A stretch of 64,000 nucleotides of DNA from Niebla homalea. Lineage: Eukaryota > Ascomycota > Lecanoromycetes > Lecanorales > Ramalinaceae. The notes under the pieces were generated by a model. That model searched no databases, had not been told where the DNA came from, and saw only the letters and a list, made by a program, of their open reading frames with translations. Location: NCBI GenBank assembly GCA_019925105.1, contig JAHGAU010000028.1, positions 124,001-188,000 on the forward strand, given 5' to 3'. How positions within the stretch are numbered: the stretch's first letter is position 1; every line of letters begins with the position of its first letter. This document shows, piece after piece, positions 26,909-40,800 of this stretch. The position numbers were made by a program, and so were the translations under genes.

Positions 26909-27491
26909 GTTAAGCTAAACGGAAACGGTTTACTTATCAACGACTTAAAAAAATATAATAAATATAATAAAAAACGAAGGATATAATATTATTAATAAAA
27001 CTTTAATATAAAAAAAGGATAATATTATAATTAATATTTAAATTAAATTATATATATATAAAACCGGATTACTATTAAAAAGGATAACGTAATATTAAGG
27101 ATAAAATATAAGCGAAGCTATAATAGCTTATAAATTCGGATTAAAACGGGAATAAATATATAAATAAAAATAACTTAAAGGCTTATAAAATCGTTAAATA
27201 AACGGAATAAATATATAAATAGGAATAACTTAAAGGCTTATAAACTTATTAAATAAACTTAATAAATATATAAATATATTAAAAAAAGAAAACTATATAG
27301 AATATTATCTTTACCTTAAAGTTTAAATCTCCTTATATTTAATAATACCTTTAAATTAAAAGTATTAAATTCAGAATAAAGTAAATTAAGATTATACCTA
27401 TTTAAGACGGTATCTATATACTCCTCTTCTACGAAAACCAACCTGCCCCTTTAAGATTAATCACAACTAAGTGACCTTAGGATCCGCAACA
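26909..27491 (+). repeat. Candidate 3' LTR of Gypsy-3
   Basis: The stretch starts TGTTAAGCTAAACGG and ends GATCCGCAACA, 583 bp long and downstream of the chromodomain remnant. Its last 70 bases keep many C and G residues, as the outer edges of the other elements here do. The partner LTR is outside the window, so the limits are inferred. Confidence 0.5.
27151..27275. repeat. 55-bp tandem repeat, 2.3 copies
   Basis: Units start at 27151, 27206 and 27261 (AATAAATATATAAAT...), with the third unit truncated after 15 bases. The first two differ at a handful of positions. It lies inside the candidate LTR of Gypsy-3. Confidence 0.8.
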
Positions 27492-27496
27492 GTTTC

Positions 27497-28227
27497 TTAC
27501 CTTTATATTTATCTGGTTATATAATAAGCCTCTTTTACCTTTCTTACCCCTTATTATAATAAAAGTAGGCTTTAAGTATATACTTATAATAAATACGGAC
27601 GCACTTAATAAAGTAATATATATTACTTATAAAGTTACGCTTTATAATTAGGCCGGTATTATAAACGAAAAGGTCCGATCTTATTATAAGTCGATTTACG
27701 TATATTACCGGCTTAAGTAAGCTTTATACCTTAAGCGTATATTTATCCGGTTAAATTACGGATATTACGGATTTAAGCGATTTAACTTTCTTAAAATACT
27801 TAAATCCACGATTATTTCCCGGGTAAAATTGTAATAACTACCCGGCTTATGGTTTTTAATTGGTTTTTCAACTTTATTATTATTACGCTTTTTTAATACG
27901 CTATTATTATATATTATTTTTACTTCTTTAAGCTCCTTAACGCTGGATATACTTATTCTTTAACCCCGGGGCCGCTTTTATTTATAAAGCTATTAACCTC
28001 GCCGTTATTATATAAACGTAATATTTTTCCTTTTTTAATATATTTATTATATATAAAGGCCATTATTAAAACCTTAACGGGCACTAAGGCCTAAAGGGGT
28101 ATAGCGGATGCCCGGTGCTTAGCGCATACTTATATTTACTCCTACATAGCACCTAGATAGATAATGATTCATACACTTACCACCCACTTTTACAGTGCAT
28201 TTACTTAACACCCATAGGTGCTTAACA
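27497..28227. mobile_element. 3' part of a second, diverged small LTR element
   Basis: Around 27,760-27,870 and 28,045-28,227 the sequence resembles the interior and LTR of the 1,387-bp element at 8142-9528. Shared blocks include AATCCACGATTAT, CCCGGGTAAA, and ACGGGCACTA followed by AAAGGGGTATAG in the LTR. The right LTR would be 28045-28227 (183 bp, ending CTTAACA). No left LTR is seen, because Gypsy-3 appears to have inserted into the element and the rest lies outside the window. Confidence 0.6.
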
Positions 28228-28700
28228 TATTGTAATTTTTTTACCTTAATTATTTTAAGTTAAAAACTTTAATTTATATTTATTTTATAAAAATGTTTTT
28301 ATAAAAGATTAAATATTAAAGTTATATATTTAACGGCTTATTATTTAAAAATAAACGGATAAACGGAATAAACCAATTAAAATATTAAGATTAAACTCTA
28401 AATATATTATAATAAATAAAAAAATAATTAATCGGACTATATTAATATAATAAAATTTATTAATAATAATTAAGAATCCGCTTTTACGGGAATATATTTT
28501 TTTCTTTAATTACGGTTATTATCTTTAAATAAATTTTATGCTGGATAATACCGTTTATATTATAATAAAAGAATAACTTATAAACGGTATTATAAGGGAT
28601 GTTATTAATTATATATAGAAAGTATTTAAATATAAAAGAAGTAATTTTAAAGTAACTTAAATATCTATAATAACTTAAATAAACCGTTATTAAAAGGATA
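28228..28700. other. Unassigned AT-rich sequence between elements
   Basis: This RIP-mutated spacer lies between the small LTR remnant and Gypsy-2. A 78-codon minus-strand open frame (28484-28720) runs into the Gypsy-2 LTR and resembles nothing, so it is not called. The sequence continues at 42149 on the other side of Gypsy-2. Confidence 0.6.
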
Positions 28701-28882
28701 TTGTAATGGGTACAGAGCATGTAATGGACAAAGTGGTAAAGTGATTAATGTATATATGAATCATCGTTTGTCCTTAAAGGATAAACTACTACCTATATAC
28801 GTATCTTGTCCTTAAGATAGTGTCCTATTATAAAGTCCTATACTTAAGGTTATATCCTATAATTATATATATACTCGTAATA
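28701..28882 (-). repeat. 3' LTR of Gypsy-2
   Basis: The 182-bp repeat shares long blocks with 41963-42143 (for example CTTAAAGGA, TAGTGTCCTATTATAAAGTC). Its outer edge, TGTAATGGGTACAGAGCATG, is almost unmutated. Confidence 0.9.
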
Positions 28883-28953
28883 GGATCCCCTTAATAATAA
28901 TAAAAGTATACGTCCTTATATATTATATATCTCTGTTTTAAGATCGTAATATT

Positions 28954-31900
28954 GATTGATTGATTGATTTATATTACGGATCTAGTTAAGCTAATTCCGG
29001 CGTTCCTTAATACTCGGCCATTTAACCTTATTAATAACCGTAAAAAACCCGATATCTATAACGTTAGGAATAAAAACCGGTATTTACCCAATTTCTATTT
29101 ACGTTTTAAGGGTTAAAAGTATTTACGGCCATTTAAAGAATAAGAATTTATTTATACGTTTTTTTTAAGAAAATTTATAATATTATAACTGAATTTACTT
29201 AAGGGTTACTTTTAAACCTATTATTCTTCCGTTATTTTACGGGTTTATTTAATATTAAAATTTTAGAATTCCGATTATATTATTAAATATCCTTATTAAT
29301 ACGTATATTATTGTTATTTTATTTATACGATTCTATTAACCGATATAGTATCGTTTTTTATACCGCCCCGGTATTTATAGCCCCTTTAACCCCTTATTAG
29401 GTATAATTTTCCCGCCGCTGTTTTTTACCCCCGGGTTAACGGTAAAATTTCTTAATTAAATTTTTAATTATTTCCTTTATTTCTTTGGTTAAACTGAACT
29501 ATAATAATAAGCCCGTAATTATTATAAATTTAATAACTACCTTAATACCCTTTTTATTAATAAGTATTTAATAATAATCGTTAATCCTTATTTTTTTAAT
29601 TAATCTTAATTTAAGCTTTTTAAATAGTAAATAAAAGATTAATACGTATATAACGTTTTATTTTTATTATTTATATTTATAGTTAACGTTAATCCGGTTA
29701 TTAATATATATAATAAAAAGGAAGTAAATTAAGTTATTCTTATTTATCCGGAGTTAAATTATTAGCGTATTATCGCCTTTCCTTATAATCCCGTAATGCC
29801 GGAAATACTTATTAATAACCTTATCGTTATTTAACGCCGGGTATTATTATCCTTAAAAAATTAATTCTTTATATTTACGTTAACGCTTTATTTACCTCTT
29901 TATAGTCTATAAGGTAATTACCGTTAATTTTGCCTTTATAACCTTTTTTTTTCCGCTATTTTTATTTTAAGTAAAAATTTATATACTTTTATATTAATTT
30001 CTTAAACGTAAATTAAGTTAACCTTTTTTTTAATTTACTTTAATTTAACTTCCGTAAAAGAAGTAAATACCGCTTTTCTACGCTTTTTTATTTAAGGTTT
30101 CTTATAGTTTTAATAAATACGTTTATTTCTTATTAACGTAATTAAGTTTATATTTTTTTTAAGTTTCACTTAAATAATTATTTAATTTAAAGCTAACTTT
30201 ATTAATAATATAAAAACCTCGGATTTTAATACCGGGACGGGAGTCGCTTTATATATTTTATTTATTATTTTTAAGTATTAATTTTAAACCTTTTATAATT
30301 ACCGGACGGGCTTTTTCTTATATTTAAGTATATTTTTAAATACGTATTAAATAGCCGTTATATACGTTATTGCAGGTTTTATAACCGCTTAATAAACGGT
30401 TTTAACCTTTTATAAAATAGCTTTTTACGTTAATACCATAAAATAAATAAGGTTTTCTCTTATAAAATTATTTTTTTTTTTAAACCTTTTTTATATAATT
30501 TTTTTAATTTAATTTCTTATTGATTTATAAGTTAAATACCTTAATATTAATTTCCGGTTTTACCGTTATATTGCTTAAGTTTATTATAGTTATTATATTA
30601 TATAGTTTTAAGCTTTTTATTATATAAATAAGCTTATATTTATATAAAGCGAATTAAGCCTTATATATCTTTACTTATTATAAATAGACTTTATAGGCTT
30701 ATTTTAACTTTAAATAATTTATATAAGTAAATATATTATAAATTAAAAAGTAAATATTATTAATAAAACTTTTTATTTAAATTTTCTATTTTAATTTTAT
30801 TAAGTCTTTAATAAATAAGCTATTAAAGAATAAAAATAAGACTAAGGAAATAAATAACCCTTAAGGAATCCTTATTATTACGGGTTTTATTATATTTATT
30901 TTTTATCCTAAATTAATTAATATCGTTTAATTATTTAAGAAATTCTTTATTTAATTTATAAAGAAAAATAAAACCCTTTTTTTCTGTAAATTATATAATA
31001 ATTTTTAATAATTTACTTTATTAAACGCCTTTATAATATTTAAAGAAAAAAGATTTATAATATATTTCTTCCTATAACTTTATATTATATATATATTATT
31101 AATTAAGCTTTTAAGAGCTATCTTCGTTAACCGTTTTCTTTTTACTTTTATTTATTAATTAAAGAATAACTTATACTTTTTTACGTAATTACTTAGGATT
31201 TTTATAATTACCGTTTTTAAAGCCTTTTTTAATATATAAAGGAATACTATAAGTTTATATAACTTTATTTTTAAGTAATCTGACTTAACCGGCTTCTTAA
31301 AAATAATCGTTTTAACCTCCTTAAATCTATAAAAATAATATCCTATATTAAGGTAAACTTAAAATAAATAAATAAAAACTTTTTTAAATAATAACGCTAT
31401 TATAAATAAGAATTTATTTAATATACCATTAAGTCCGGAAGCTTTATCCTTCTTTAATTTATTAATTATTTTAATTATTATCTTTTAAGTTATTATTTTA
31501 TTTATTATTATTAATTTAAAATATATTATATTATTAATATTTATTAAGTTAACTTCCGGTAACGGAGGAAAGAACGCCTTTTTAAGAGCCTTAATTTTAC
31601 CGTTAAAGGTATTTATTATTGTACCGTTTAATCTTTTTAAAAATAAAAACTTAAAAATAAATTTAAATTTTTTATTTTATTTTTTACCGTATTTTATTAA
31701 TTTTTAAATATTATAAAAGGAAACCGTTAAATTATATATTATAACCCGGAAATATATTTATTTAATTTTCCGGATAATTCTTTTTTTTTTTTCTTAAGCT
31801 TCCTTTAACCGTTAAAGCGTTTTTTAATTTTTATATTTAATAATTTATTTTATAAGCGTTTTTACCTTTATAATTACCTTTATATATTCTTCATTTTAAT

Positions 31901-34722
31901 AGGTTTTAACTTTTTAAGACGGTTTTATTATTAAAATTATAGCGTTAATTATTTTATTTAAAGCCTTTATTACCCGTTTTATAAAATGGTTAATTTATTC
32001 CTTATTATTAAACCGGGGACGTTCCGTTAATTAAGATATTATTTTTACCATTTTCATTAATATTTCGGCTTCTTTAACCGTTTTTTACGTTTATTTAAAC
32101 GGTAAAGACGGAGTTATATTAATAAACTAATCTAAGGTCGTTTATATCGGGACGTAATCCGAACCGTATTTTAAATCCTCTTAAGGTCTATATATTATAA
32201 TTAAATTAATAATATTTTCCGAGCCGAATATTAAGTTAATTATAATCTTAAGTTTACGGCTTTTTTATATAATAGCCTTTTTTAACGTTAATAACGTAAA
32301 GTTAAATCGTATAATAATTATTAATAGTTCCTTAAATTTAATATAACTAATTATATAATTATCCTTATTTTATTAAACGTAATAAAGATTAAAGTCCTTT
32401 ATTAAAAGGTACTTATCGGGTATAACTATAATATCCTTAAATAATAGAATTATAAAGGGTCCCTTTTTATTAACCGGTAACGGATTATACGTATTATAAA
32501 TATTTAAAGTACTTTTAATATCCCTTTTTTATACGATTTAAAGTATATATAAGTTCTTTCCGTAATAAATAATGTTTTAATTATTTATATTTAACCTTTT
32601 ATTAATAAAGAAGTATATCCGTATTATCTTATTATTTTTAAAGGTTAAATAAAAACTATTTCCTAAGTTAATTAAAAAGTAAATATACGGACTATATAGC
32701 GGCTTTTATATCGTTATAATATCGATATCCTTTATTTTTTTAAATTTAAATATCGGTATTATAACTTTAATTATTTTTTTATATACGTTATATTATATTA
32801 TTCTTAAAAACGTAAATATATTAAATATCGACGTCCGTTAAGCTCTTTTTATTAACTTTTATTTATATAAATAATCTTTTTTAAAATTAAGCGTTATTTA
32901 TTTTAATTTTTTTATTATAATAATAATCTTAATTAAGCGATCGGCTTTAAAGGTTAATATTATTATAAGCTTCCTTTTCTTTACGTTATTAATTATTATA
33001 TTTTACCCTTCTTTATTTAATAAACTCCGTTTACGTTTTAAGACCGTTTTTGGTTATTTTACCGATTTAAATTCATATAAATTATAACGTTAAACCTTAA
33101 TTATTATCTTAATTTCCTTATATTAAATCTCCTTTACTTTTATTGTATACCGTAAGTTTTACGTTAAGTAATTATTATTATTATACGCCGCGTATTTCGG
33201 TACGTTCTTCGTTAAGTTTTTTACTATTAAGTTAACGTATTTATACGTATTATACCCTTTAATATATACCGCGTATTTTATATTATTAAGGTACCTTATA
33301 ATAATATATTTATATTTTTAATATTTAAAGTATTAATAGATATCCGTTACCCGGTTTTAAGGTTTTATTAATTTAAGGGACTTATTTTTTATTATTTTTT
33401 TATCGAGGATATTATTATATATCCTTATTAACGTTATATTTAAGATAACCGTAAAGTATTTCTTTATATAATTAAAAACGTTTAACCTTTTTATTATAAC
33501 GGAAAGGCTATAATTAATAATCTTTAGCCTAAAGTAAAAGACTATATTCTTTTTTTCTATCCGCCTTAAAATAACTTCCCCTTCCTCCCTTATAAATTTT
33601 ATTAAGTATATCCCGTTTATTATAATAATAAAGGATTATTTTAATATTTTTATTATTTTATATCCCTTTTTACCGGTTTATCTTTTTAACTTTTTTAGCC
33701 CCTTTTTCGCCTTTAATAAGGCTATATTAAGGAAAATATCCCCGTTTTATAGTTTACGTATTATAATAATTTATTTTATTAATAGCTTTTTTATTACCTT
33801 AAACGCCTTTATTAATTATAATAAGTTTATTTTTATTATTATATTCTTTTCCTTTTCATTTAATAATTATATAATTATTATCCTTATTTTCCTTAATATT
33901 ACCGTTTTCTCCCCCGTTTTTATCTTTTTTATTATTAATACCGGCGTTACCTTCGTAACCCTTATTATTTAACTTATCCCCGCTTTTTTCCTTAAAGCCT
34001 CCCCCGTTATTCCCTTATTTTATATATATCTTTTTTATTTCTTTTTACCTTTATTTATTAATGCCTTTATTACCGCCCTTTAAGCTCCGTATAGCCTTTT
34101 TAACTCCCTTAAATTTCTCCCTATTTTTACGTAAAAGTTTTTTACTCCCCGTAATCCGATTTATAATATCGGCTAGGTCTTTAACGTAATATTCTTCCAT
34201 ATAATTATAAAGAGGCCTTTTAACGCCTTTATTATTTCCTCCTTTTTTACTTTTTTTTTACGTATCCGGTAATTATTTTTTTTATAATTTATTTTTATTT
34301 ATTTAATATCTCCTTATTTTTATTTAGCTTTTTCTTAATTTATATATACTTAATAAAGCCTTTTACGCTTCCGTTTACCCTTTATCCGTCCCCGCGTATC
34401 GTCCTTATTCTTTCCGCCCTTTATTTATTATTTTTTATAATAATACCTTTACGCGTTATATATATCCCTTTATACGTATCTTATTAATTATAAGCTTTTT
34501 ATTCGATTTAAGGCCTTTTTATCTCGTATTTATTACGTTATTCATACGATTTATTACCGTTCCTATTAATTTAGGCCGCTTATTCTTCCTCCTTTTCTAC
34601 TTTTATTATTCCGTTTCTACTTATCGTATTTAAGGTATTATCCTTATTATTACTTAAGTTATACACACGTATATCGTTTCTGACCTCTAGGGTCCCGTTA
34701 TTCGTCGCCATTTTTCATCTTA
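28954..34722 (-). mobile_element. LINE-C, full-length Tad1-like non-LTR retrotransposon, RIP-inactivated
   Basis: The element reads on the minus strand. The 3' tail GATTGATTGATT begins at 28954, and the ORF1 start ATGGCGACGAATAACGG lies at 34711 downward. The 15-bp target duplication TAAGATCGTAATATT is exact at 28939-28953 and 34723-34737. Its length is 5,769 bp. It sits between the chromodomain and the 3' LTR of Gypsy-2, so it is younger than Gypsy-2. Confidence 0.92.
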
Positions 34723-34899
34723 TAAGATCGTAATATTATCCGGTTAATAATATTTAATAAACTGATTAACGTTTATTTAATAAAGGGCAAGATAATAAGC
34801 TTAATCGCGTAACGCTTATTTAACTAAAAATAAGATACGTCGATTTATTTATTATAGAATACGGACGTCTTTAAAGAAGGATACGGTATTAAAGTATTA

Positions 34900-35100
34900 A
34901 AGATATAAATCGTTTATAATTATCGATAAGGTCTTAATAGTATTTTAATTATAAGAATATTTATTATATATTATCTTCTGGTCCGTAATTAACCTATTAA
35001 GCTAAGTATTAAGTACTTAATCCTCTGTTTTTCCGTATAATCCGTTTATTTAATAAGTATTCGATTTCGTATTCGTTTAAATCTTTATTGTCCTTATATA
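34900..35100 (-). pseudogene. Gypsy-2 chromodomain remnant
   Basis: On the minus strand a frame reads YEIEYLLNKR followed by a segment corresponding to YLVRWKGYGPE. The Trp codon of WKGYG has been lost and stops are introduced. This is the chromodomain layout of fungal chromoviruses: the integrase tail is followed by YEIExxLDKR...QYLVRWKGYGPExDxW. The preceding integrase C-terminal stretch (IGRLIYRLNI, 35,215-35,275) matches the expected order. Confidence 0.8.
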
Positions 35101-37379
35101 TAAATATTAATGGTAAATACGTTGGCCGTAACCTGTTAAAAAAATCCGTATTTAAAGTAGGATATAGTTTTAATTAAGTAATCGTAAAGATAAAGTGGAT
35201 CTTTTAATATTATAGTATATTTAATCTATATATAAGCCGGCCAATACGTTTAAGGACCTTAAATAGTCCGATATATTATTATCTGTACTTCGGGTTACCC
35301 TTACCGGAGAAGATAATATATCCCTTATATAATCGGAGTAATACGTAATCGTTTTCCCGGAGGTATATTAACGTATATATACGATTATAATAATATTTAT
35401 TTATTATTTACGTAAATATAATTATATTTACTATAGTAATACGGGATATTAAATAAAAACGTAAAGGCAATATTATATTTATTAAATCTAATACTTTTAT
35501 TAAGATAAATCCGTATAATACTTTATTTAATACTTACGTAATTACCAACGATATTAAATTATTTAAGATTAATTAAATAATAAATAATATTTAAGGTTAC
35601 TTAAATAGGTTATTTATCGTATAAATTATAAAGTAAAATATGATTTTTACGGTTTAATTTATCCTTTTATTTATACCGTCTATTTACGGGTAATATACTA
35701 TAAAGTATAGTAAATTAACGTTGAAACATTTAAAAAAGACTTCTAAAGTTTTAATAGAAACTTCCTATTTTTATCGGATAATATAACTTTAAATAAACCT
35801 TAATTAACGATCTTTAAGCATTTAATTAAAACGTTTACTTAATTAAATACTTAAAACGTTAATTTTCCGGATATAATAATAATATGCTTAATAAATTTAT
35901 CCGTAACGGATAATATAATATTTAACTTTTCTATATTAATAAATAATATTATAATAAAGTCGATCGTAAATATATAAAATGGATAAAAGATAACGTAAAT
36001 AGATTATAAATTCCCGTATGATTTATAACGTCTTATCTAATAAATTAAGTAAATAGGATAATATTAAATATATAATTTAAGATAATAACTTAACCGGTAA
36101 ATATATTAAGACGTTAAGATAATCTTAAAATATCGTTAATAACCCGGGTATATTATTCTATATATAGAATTAAAGATATCCTTAATTACGGACGTTAATA
36201 CGTAAAAACGTTATAATCCGGATAGTTTATTTATATAATAAATTAAATTATCTTTTTATTTATTTATTATTCTGAGACGCTTAATTATAGGTTGATCGTT
36301 TATCCTTAAGATAAATAATTACTATAAATTATTATTTCTTAAAATAAATAATCTTTATATTAATATTTACTTTAATAAAACCAATAATTATTCTAGGATA
36401 TCGTCTTTTAATATTAAGATAAATTACTTTAATAATAAGATAAGTAATTACTATAAAATATCGTTTTTTTTTAATAAAATAATTAATTACGATAAAGGTT
36501 TTAATAAGATTCAGATTATTCTTATTTTTTTAATTATATATATAAGTAAATTTATCGGAATTTTAAGTAAATATAATTTATTTCCCCGGATAAATGGTAA
36601 TTTAATATTATCCTCGGTAAATAAATTGTTATTATTCTTTAATTATTTATTTATTTTTTTCCAGAATTTATCCTTTTAATAACCTTTTAAAACCTTTTTA
36701 AAAAACGGTAATAATATCTTAATTATAGTTATTAAAAATAACATATTAATATATAGCTTATTTAACTTATAGCGGTCGTCTATATTATTGTTATTTAAAT
36801 TTATAAGCCGGGATAAAGCGTTAAAGAAAATATATTCTTTATTAAGTTTATACCGGATACTTAATCGAAATTATTAAAGGAATTAAGATAAACGGATATA
36901 GCGATTATTATTCCGTACCGTAAATAACATCGTTATAATATTTATTTACTTTATTATATTAAGTATAATTAAATAATCCGTTTAAATTATTATAAGGTAT
37001 TAAGAGGAATCTATTAAATATCTAACTTTTTTAATAACCTAAATAAAGTCAACGATCTTTAATTCTATAGGCTAATAATAAGTCTTTATAATAAATAATA
37101 TCTTAAAGAGAAATATAATTAATTTAATTATTATATAGATAAACTATTTCCTTTTTAAGATAACGTACCTTATTTTAATATAAAATATAATAATATTGAA
37201 ACCGAATATTTTTAAAACGTTTAGATTAATCCATAAAACGCAGCCGGGGTTAAAGTATATTAAAACATACGGTTATAAAAGTACGTTTTATAATAAGCGG
37301 AAAGACTTTTTTTAATAATAATATAAGTATTAATAATTATATAATAGACGAATAAACTTTACGCTTATTTCTTAACGGA

Positions 37380-37860
37380 CTATCCTTAAGCAAAGTTATT
37401 TTAAGTTTTTATAAGGGCTATATTCGTTATATATAATAATAAATACGATTTTATAAATACCCTATAAATCTTAAGTAATATTTAAGGTTATTAAGCGTAA
37501 TAAAATACTTTAATAACCGTATTACCGTAAATTTCTTTTCCGATATTAATAATCCTAGTAAATTTATTTTTTATCCTAATAATGAAACGTTAAGGTATCC
37601 AAGAAACGTTTTTATTAATAAAAAGAAATATTATATTTACGTAGAAAAATAAATAATTTCCGTAAACTAAAAACGTATTTGGATAATTTTTTTAACCCGG
37701 CAATAATATTATCGATATATACTTTTATAAAATCTTTAATCGGATAAAATATTTTATTAATCCGCCGTTAAATATATATAACGGAATTTAAATAACTTAT
37801 AATTAAAACGTTAAATATTTTCTGTCCGCGGTAAATTATAACCGTAAGTAAGTACTTAAT
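37380..37860 (-). pseudogene. Gypsy-2 reverse transcriptase remnant
   Basis: The minus-strand frame contains KVYIDDIIAG-type sequence (YxDD box near 37,700-37,720), followed by NKTFLGYLNV and, further on, a YYLGFIGYL-like segment. This is the order found after the catalytic box in Ty3/Gypsy RTs. TAA and TAG stops replace Gln and Trp codons, consistent with RIP. Confidence 0.78.
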
Positions 37861-40800
37861 AAATAAATAGGCACGTTATTAATAAAAGAAATTGACTACG
37901 TTTATTACGGATAGGTATTTATAGCCGTTTAATTAAGAGATTATTTTTAATTATAAAGGAATTAAATATATATTTAATATAAGTAATTCATTAAGTCTTC
38001 GGATATTTATTACCGTACGGCCTTTACGTCTATTTAAAGTATTCTTCTATATTATAAATACCGGGTAATTAAAAGGTATCGGTTATTCCGTATATAATAA
38101 TTGATTTTATTTATAAAGTTTATTAAACGTCTTATTTACGACTTCTTAATCCTTTAAACTTAATAGATATACCTTAATTTTATTTTTAATACGCAATTTT
38201 TAATCTAATCTTAAGGATAATTTTATTTACTTATTCTTTGGGATATTTATAAATTTATTATCTTATTAAATAATCGGAAACTTATTTATAAGGCTTTTAA
38301 ATATTATCCTCATTTATTAATTTCCGTAAATTATAATCTTATTATTTAATTACTACTTATATAGTTTTATTTCCTTAAAATAAGTAATAAAGAGTAAAGT
38401 AATAATAATTATTAATTTAATTATTAGCTTCTTTATTTAACTTTTTATTCTTAATTTTTAAAATAGATAACGAGTTAAATTAATAACATTTATTTAAAAG
38501 CAATTTTCCTTATTAATATTATTAAGGATACCTAATACTTATTTACGCTTTATATATACGGGGTAATCGTACTCGTTTTTAACTAAAATACCCTTAAATA
38601 AATAATCTATTAAGTATATATATAAAAATAAGGCCTTATATTATATTAACTTAAAGATAAAATTATAATCTTCGGGGATAATAATTACTTTAATAGGTAA
38701 AATCTTAAACGAATATAATAGAATAATTAAGTAATCTTTTATTTAAATAAATAACCTAAAGTACTCTTTTTACTATTAAGCGACGATATCGATTTATACA
38801 CCGTTTCCTATAATAATATATCCTTATTTAATGTCTAGAATAATAACCTTTAAATTAATAATATTATTGCTAATCAATATTTTTACGCGTAAATCGTTTA
38901 TTAAATATAATTCCCGTATTATATTAAAGAGTACCTTTTAATTATTCTTTATACCGGGTAAATAAAAGGTAATAATAATATACTTATCGGTATTATAAGA
39001 CGTAAAATTAATATTTTTAACGTGTAAAAATATAGCCATTTTATAAATTAAAATATCCGGTAATTATTTTAATAACCATATATGGTTGATTAAGCTTATA
39101 CCGTAATTACTATTTAAACATACAAGAACATTTTTTAAGTACAGGGTAAATCAGATAATTACTTATATATAATTTTAACTTCTAAAGCTTAAGTTAATAC
39201 TTATATTTTCGTTTAACGCATTTAATAAGATAACCGGGGTATCCGCGGATATTAAATTTATTTATATTATAAGATTATATAAATTTTATTTATTATGCTC
39301 GGATAGAATATCGCTTTAAGGGGGGCTAGTATTAACAATCACCAATAAGCTTTAAAAGGGGCCGTTATTAATAGTTACCGGTAACGGCTTTAACCGGACT
39401 AAATAGTTACTTCGTAAATACTTATAAAGTTTCGTTTTTAAAGGGAAGGATATATAATAATTATTATATTTAAATAAAAAATTAATAAAGCTTATAAATA
39501 CTTTATATTATTTTTCGGGTAATTTATTATTATTATAGTAAATATTATTATTAAAATTATCTTATCCGATATATAAGTTATCCGTATTTTATTAATATAT
39601 ATTATTTAAATATTAATTGTTATTTTTTTATTCGGTTAACGTTATTAAATCTTATTTTTATCCAGACGTAAACGTATCTTTAATATTCTTTTAATTATTA
39701 ATAAATATTTAGTAAACGGATACCTTTAATCGGCTTATTCCTTATATAAATCGATTTCCGTAAAATCCTCCCCGATTTAATTAATTTAAATACCTATTAT
39801 TTTATTAATATAATAAACCGTACGCGTTTAAAAATATTATAATAATAAAAGGTAATCTTGGATTAGCGATCTGTTATTAAGGACGTAACGTATATTATTA
39901 ACTTAAATTATTAACTTAACTGCTATAAACGGTTATTATTATTTTAATAGTTATTTTAATAACTACTTTAAAAAAGTATACGTAAAAAACTTTAATTATA
40001 ATAATTATAATTAGGCTATGAATAAAAACGGTCTTAATAAAAACGATAACCTTTTCGATTATTACCTCGTTCTCGCAATATAAAATTACTATATTAACCT
40101 CTATTTAATATAAGGATATTACGTTTTTCGTCTTTTATAATATTTAAGAAATTATTTATTTTATTATTAATTATAAATATAAACGTAGATATTAACGTTA
40201 ACGTCATAAATTCTTTTAAATAAATACGGAATTTAACGTTTATCTTTATATATATAAGTAAAAGTTAATTATATAATAATATCTTTATTGTCCGTATATA
40301 GCGGATAATATTATATATAAAAGCTCGCGGTATCTTATTATTACGTATATTAATTATATTATAATCCAATTTATTTAACGCTTTTATAGCGTTAATCCCT
40401 CGTTTTTTAAATTAATTAATTAAAACCTTAATTTATCGTTTAAAGGATATTTTTTATAATAAGTTACGTTTTAATTCGCTTAATTTAATAAAATATTAAA
40501 TAAGGGCCTCGTTACGTAAATAAGAGTTAATTTATATATAAATAATATCCTCTGATTTTATTTTAACGATATCCTTTAAATAATTTATTTAAATAAATAC
40601 GTCCCAATAAAAGTTATATTGTTTAAAGTTAATAATTAATTTATTATTATTAATAAAATATACCGGATTAAAATACTTAAGTATTTTAATTATATTCTTA
40701 AACGTAAATATTAAAATTCTTAATAATCTTTATTTCTTACGTTTACCTGGTAAACTTTATTTTTACCTTTATTTTTAATTTATTTTATTTTAAATACGGT

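Larger units (their letters stand above)
25709..27491 (+). mobile_element. Gypsy-3, 3' remnant of a chromodomain Ty3/Gypsy element
   Basis: The left part lies beyond LINE-E, outside the window. The remaining frame shows the integrase C-terminal GPY/F-like region (about 26,040-26,220: KKGDK, then LSKKLNYTKIGLFII, then LYLIFYI for xHPVFHV). A chromodomain trace follows at about 26,270-26,400 (NRIL, GN-YLIK-KGYLNL-NT-K, compare VExIL...YLVKWKGY...NTWEP). A candidate 3' LTR runs 26909-27491 (TG...CA). LINE-E appears to be inserted into its integrase. Confidence 0.7.
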
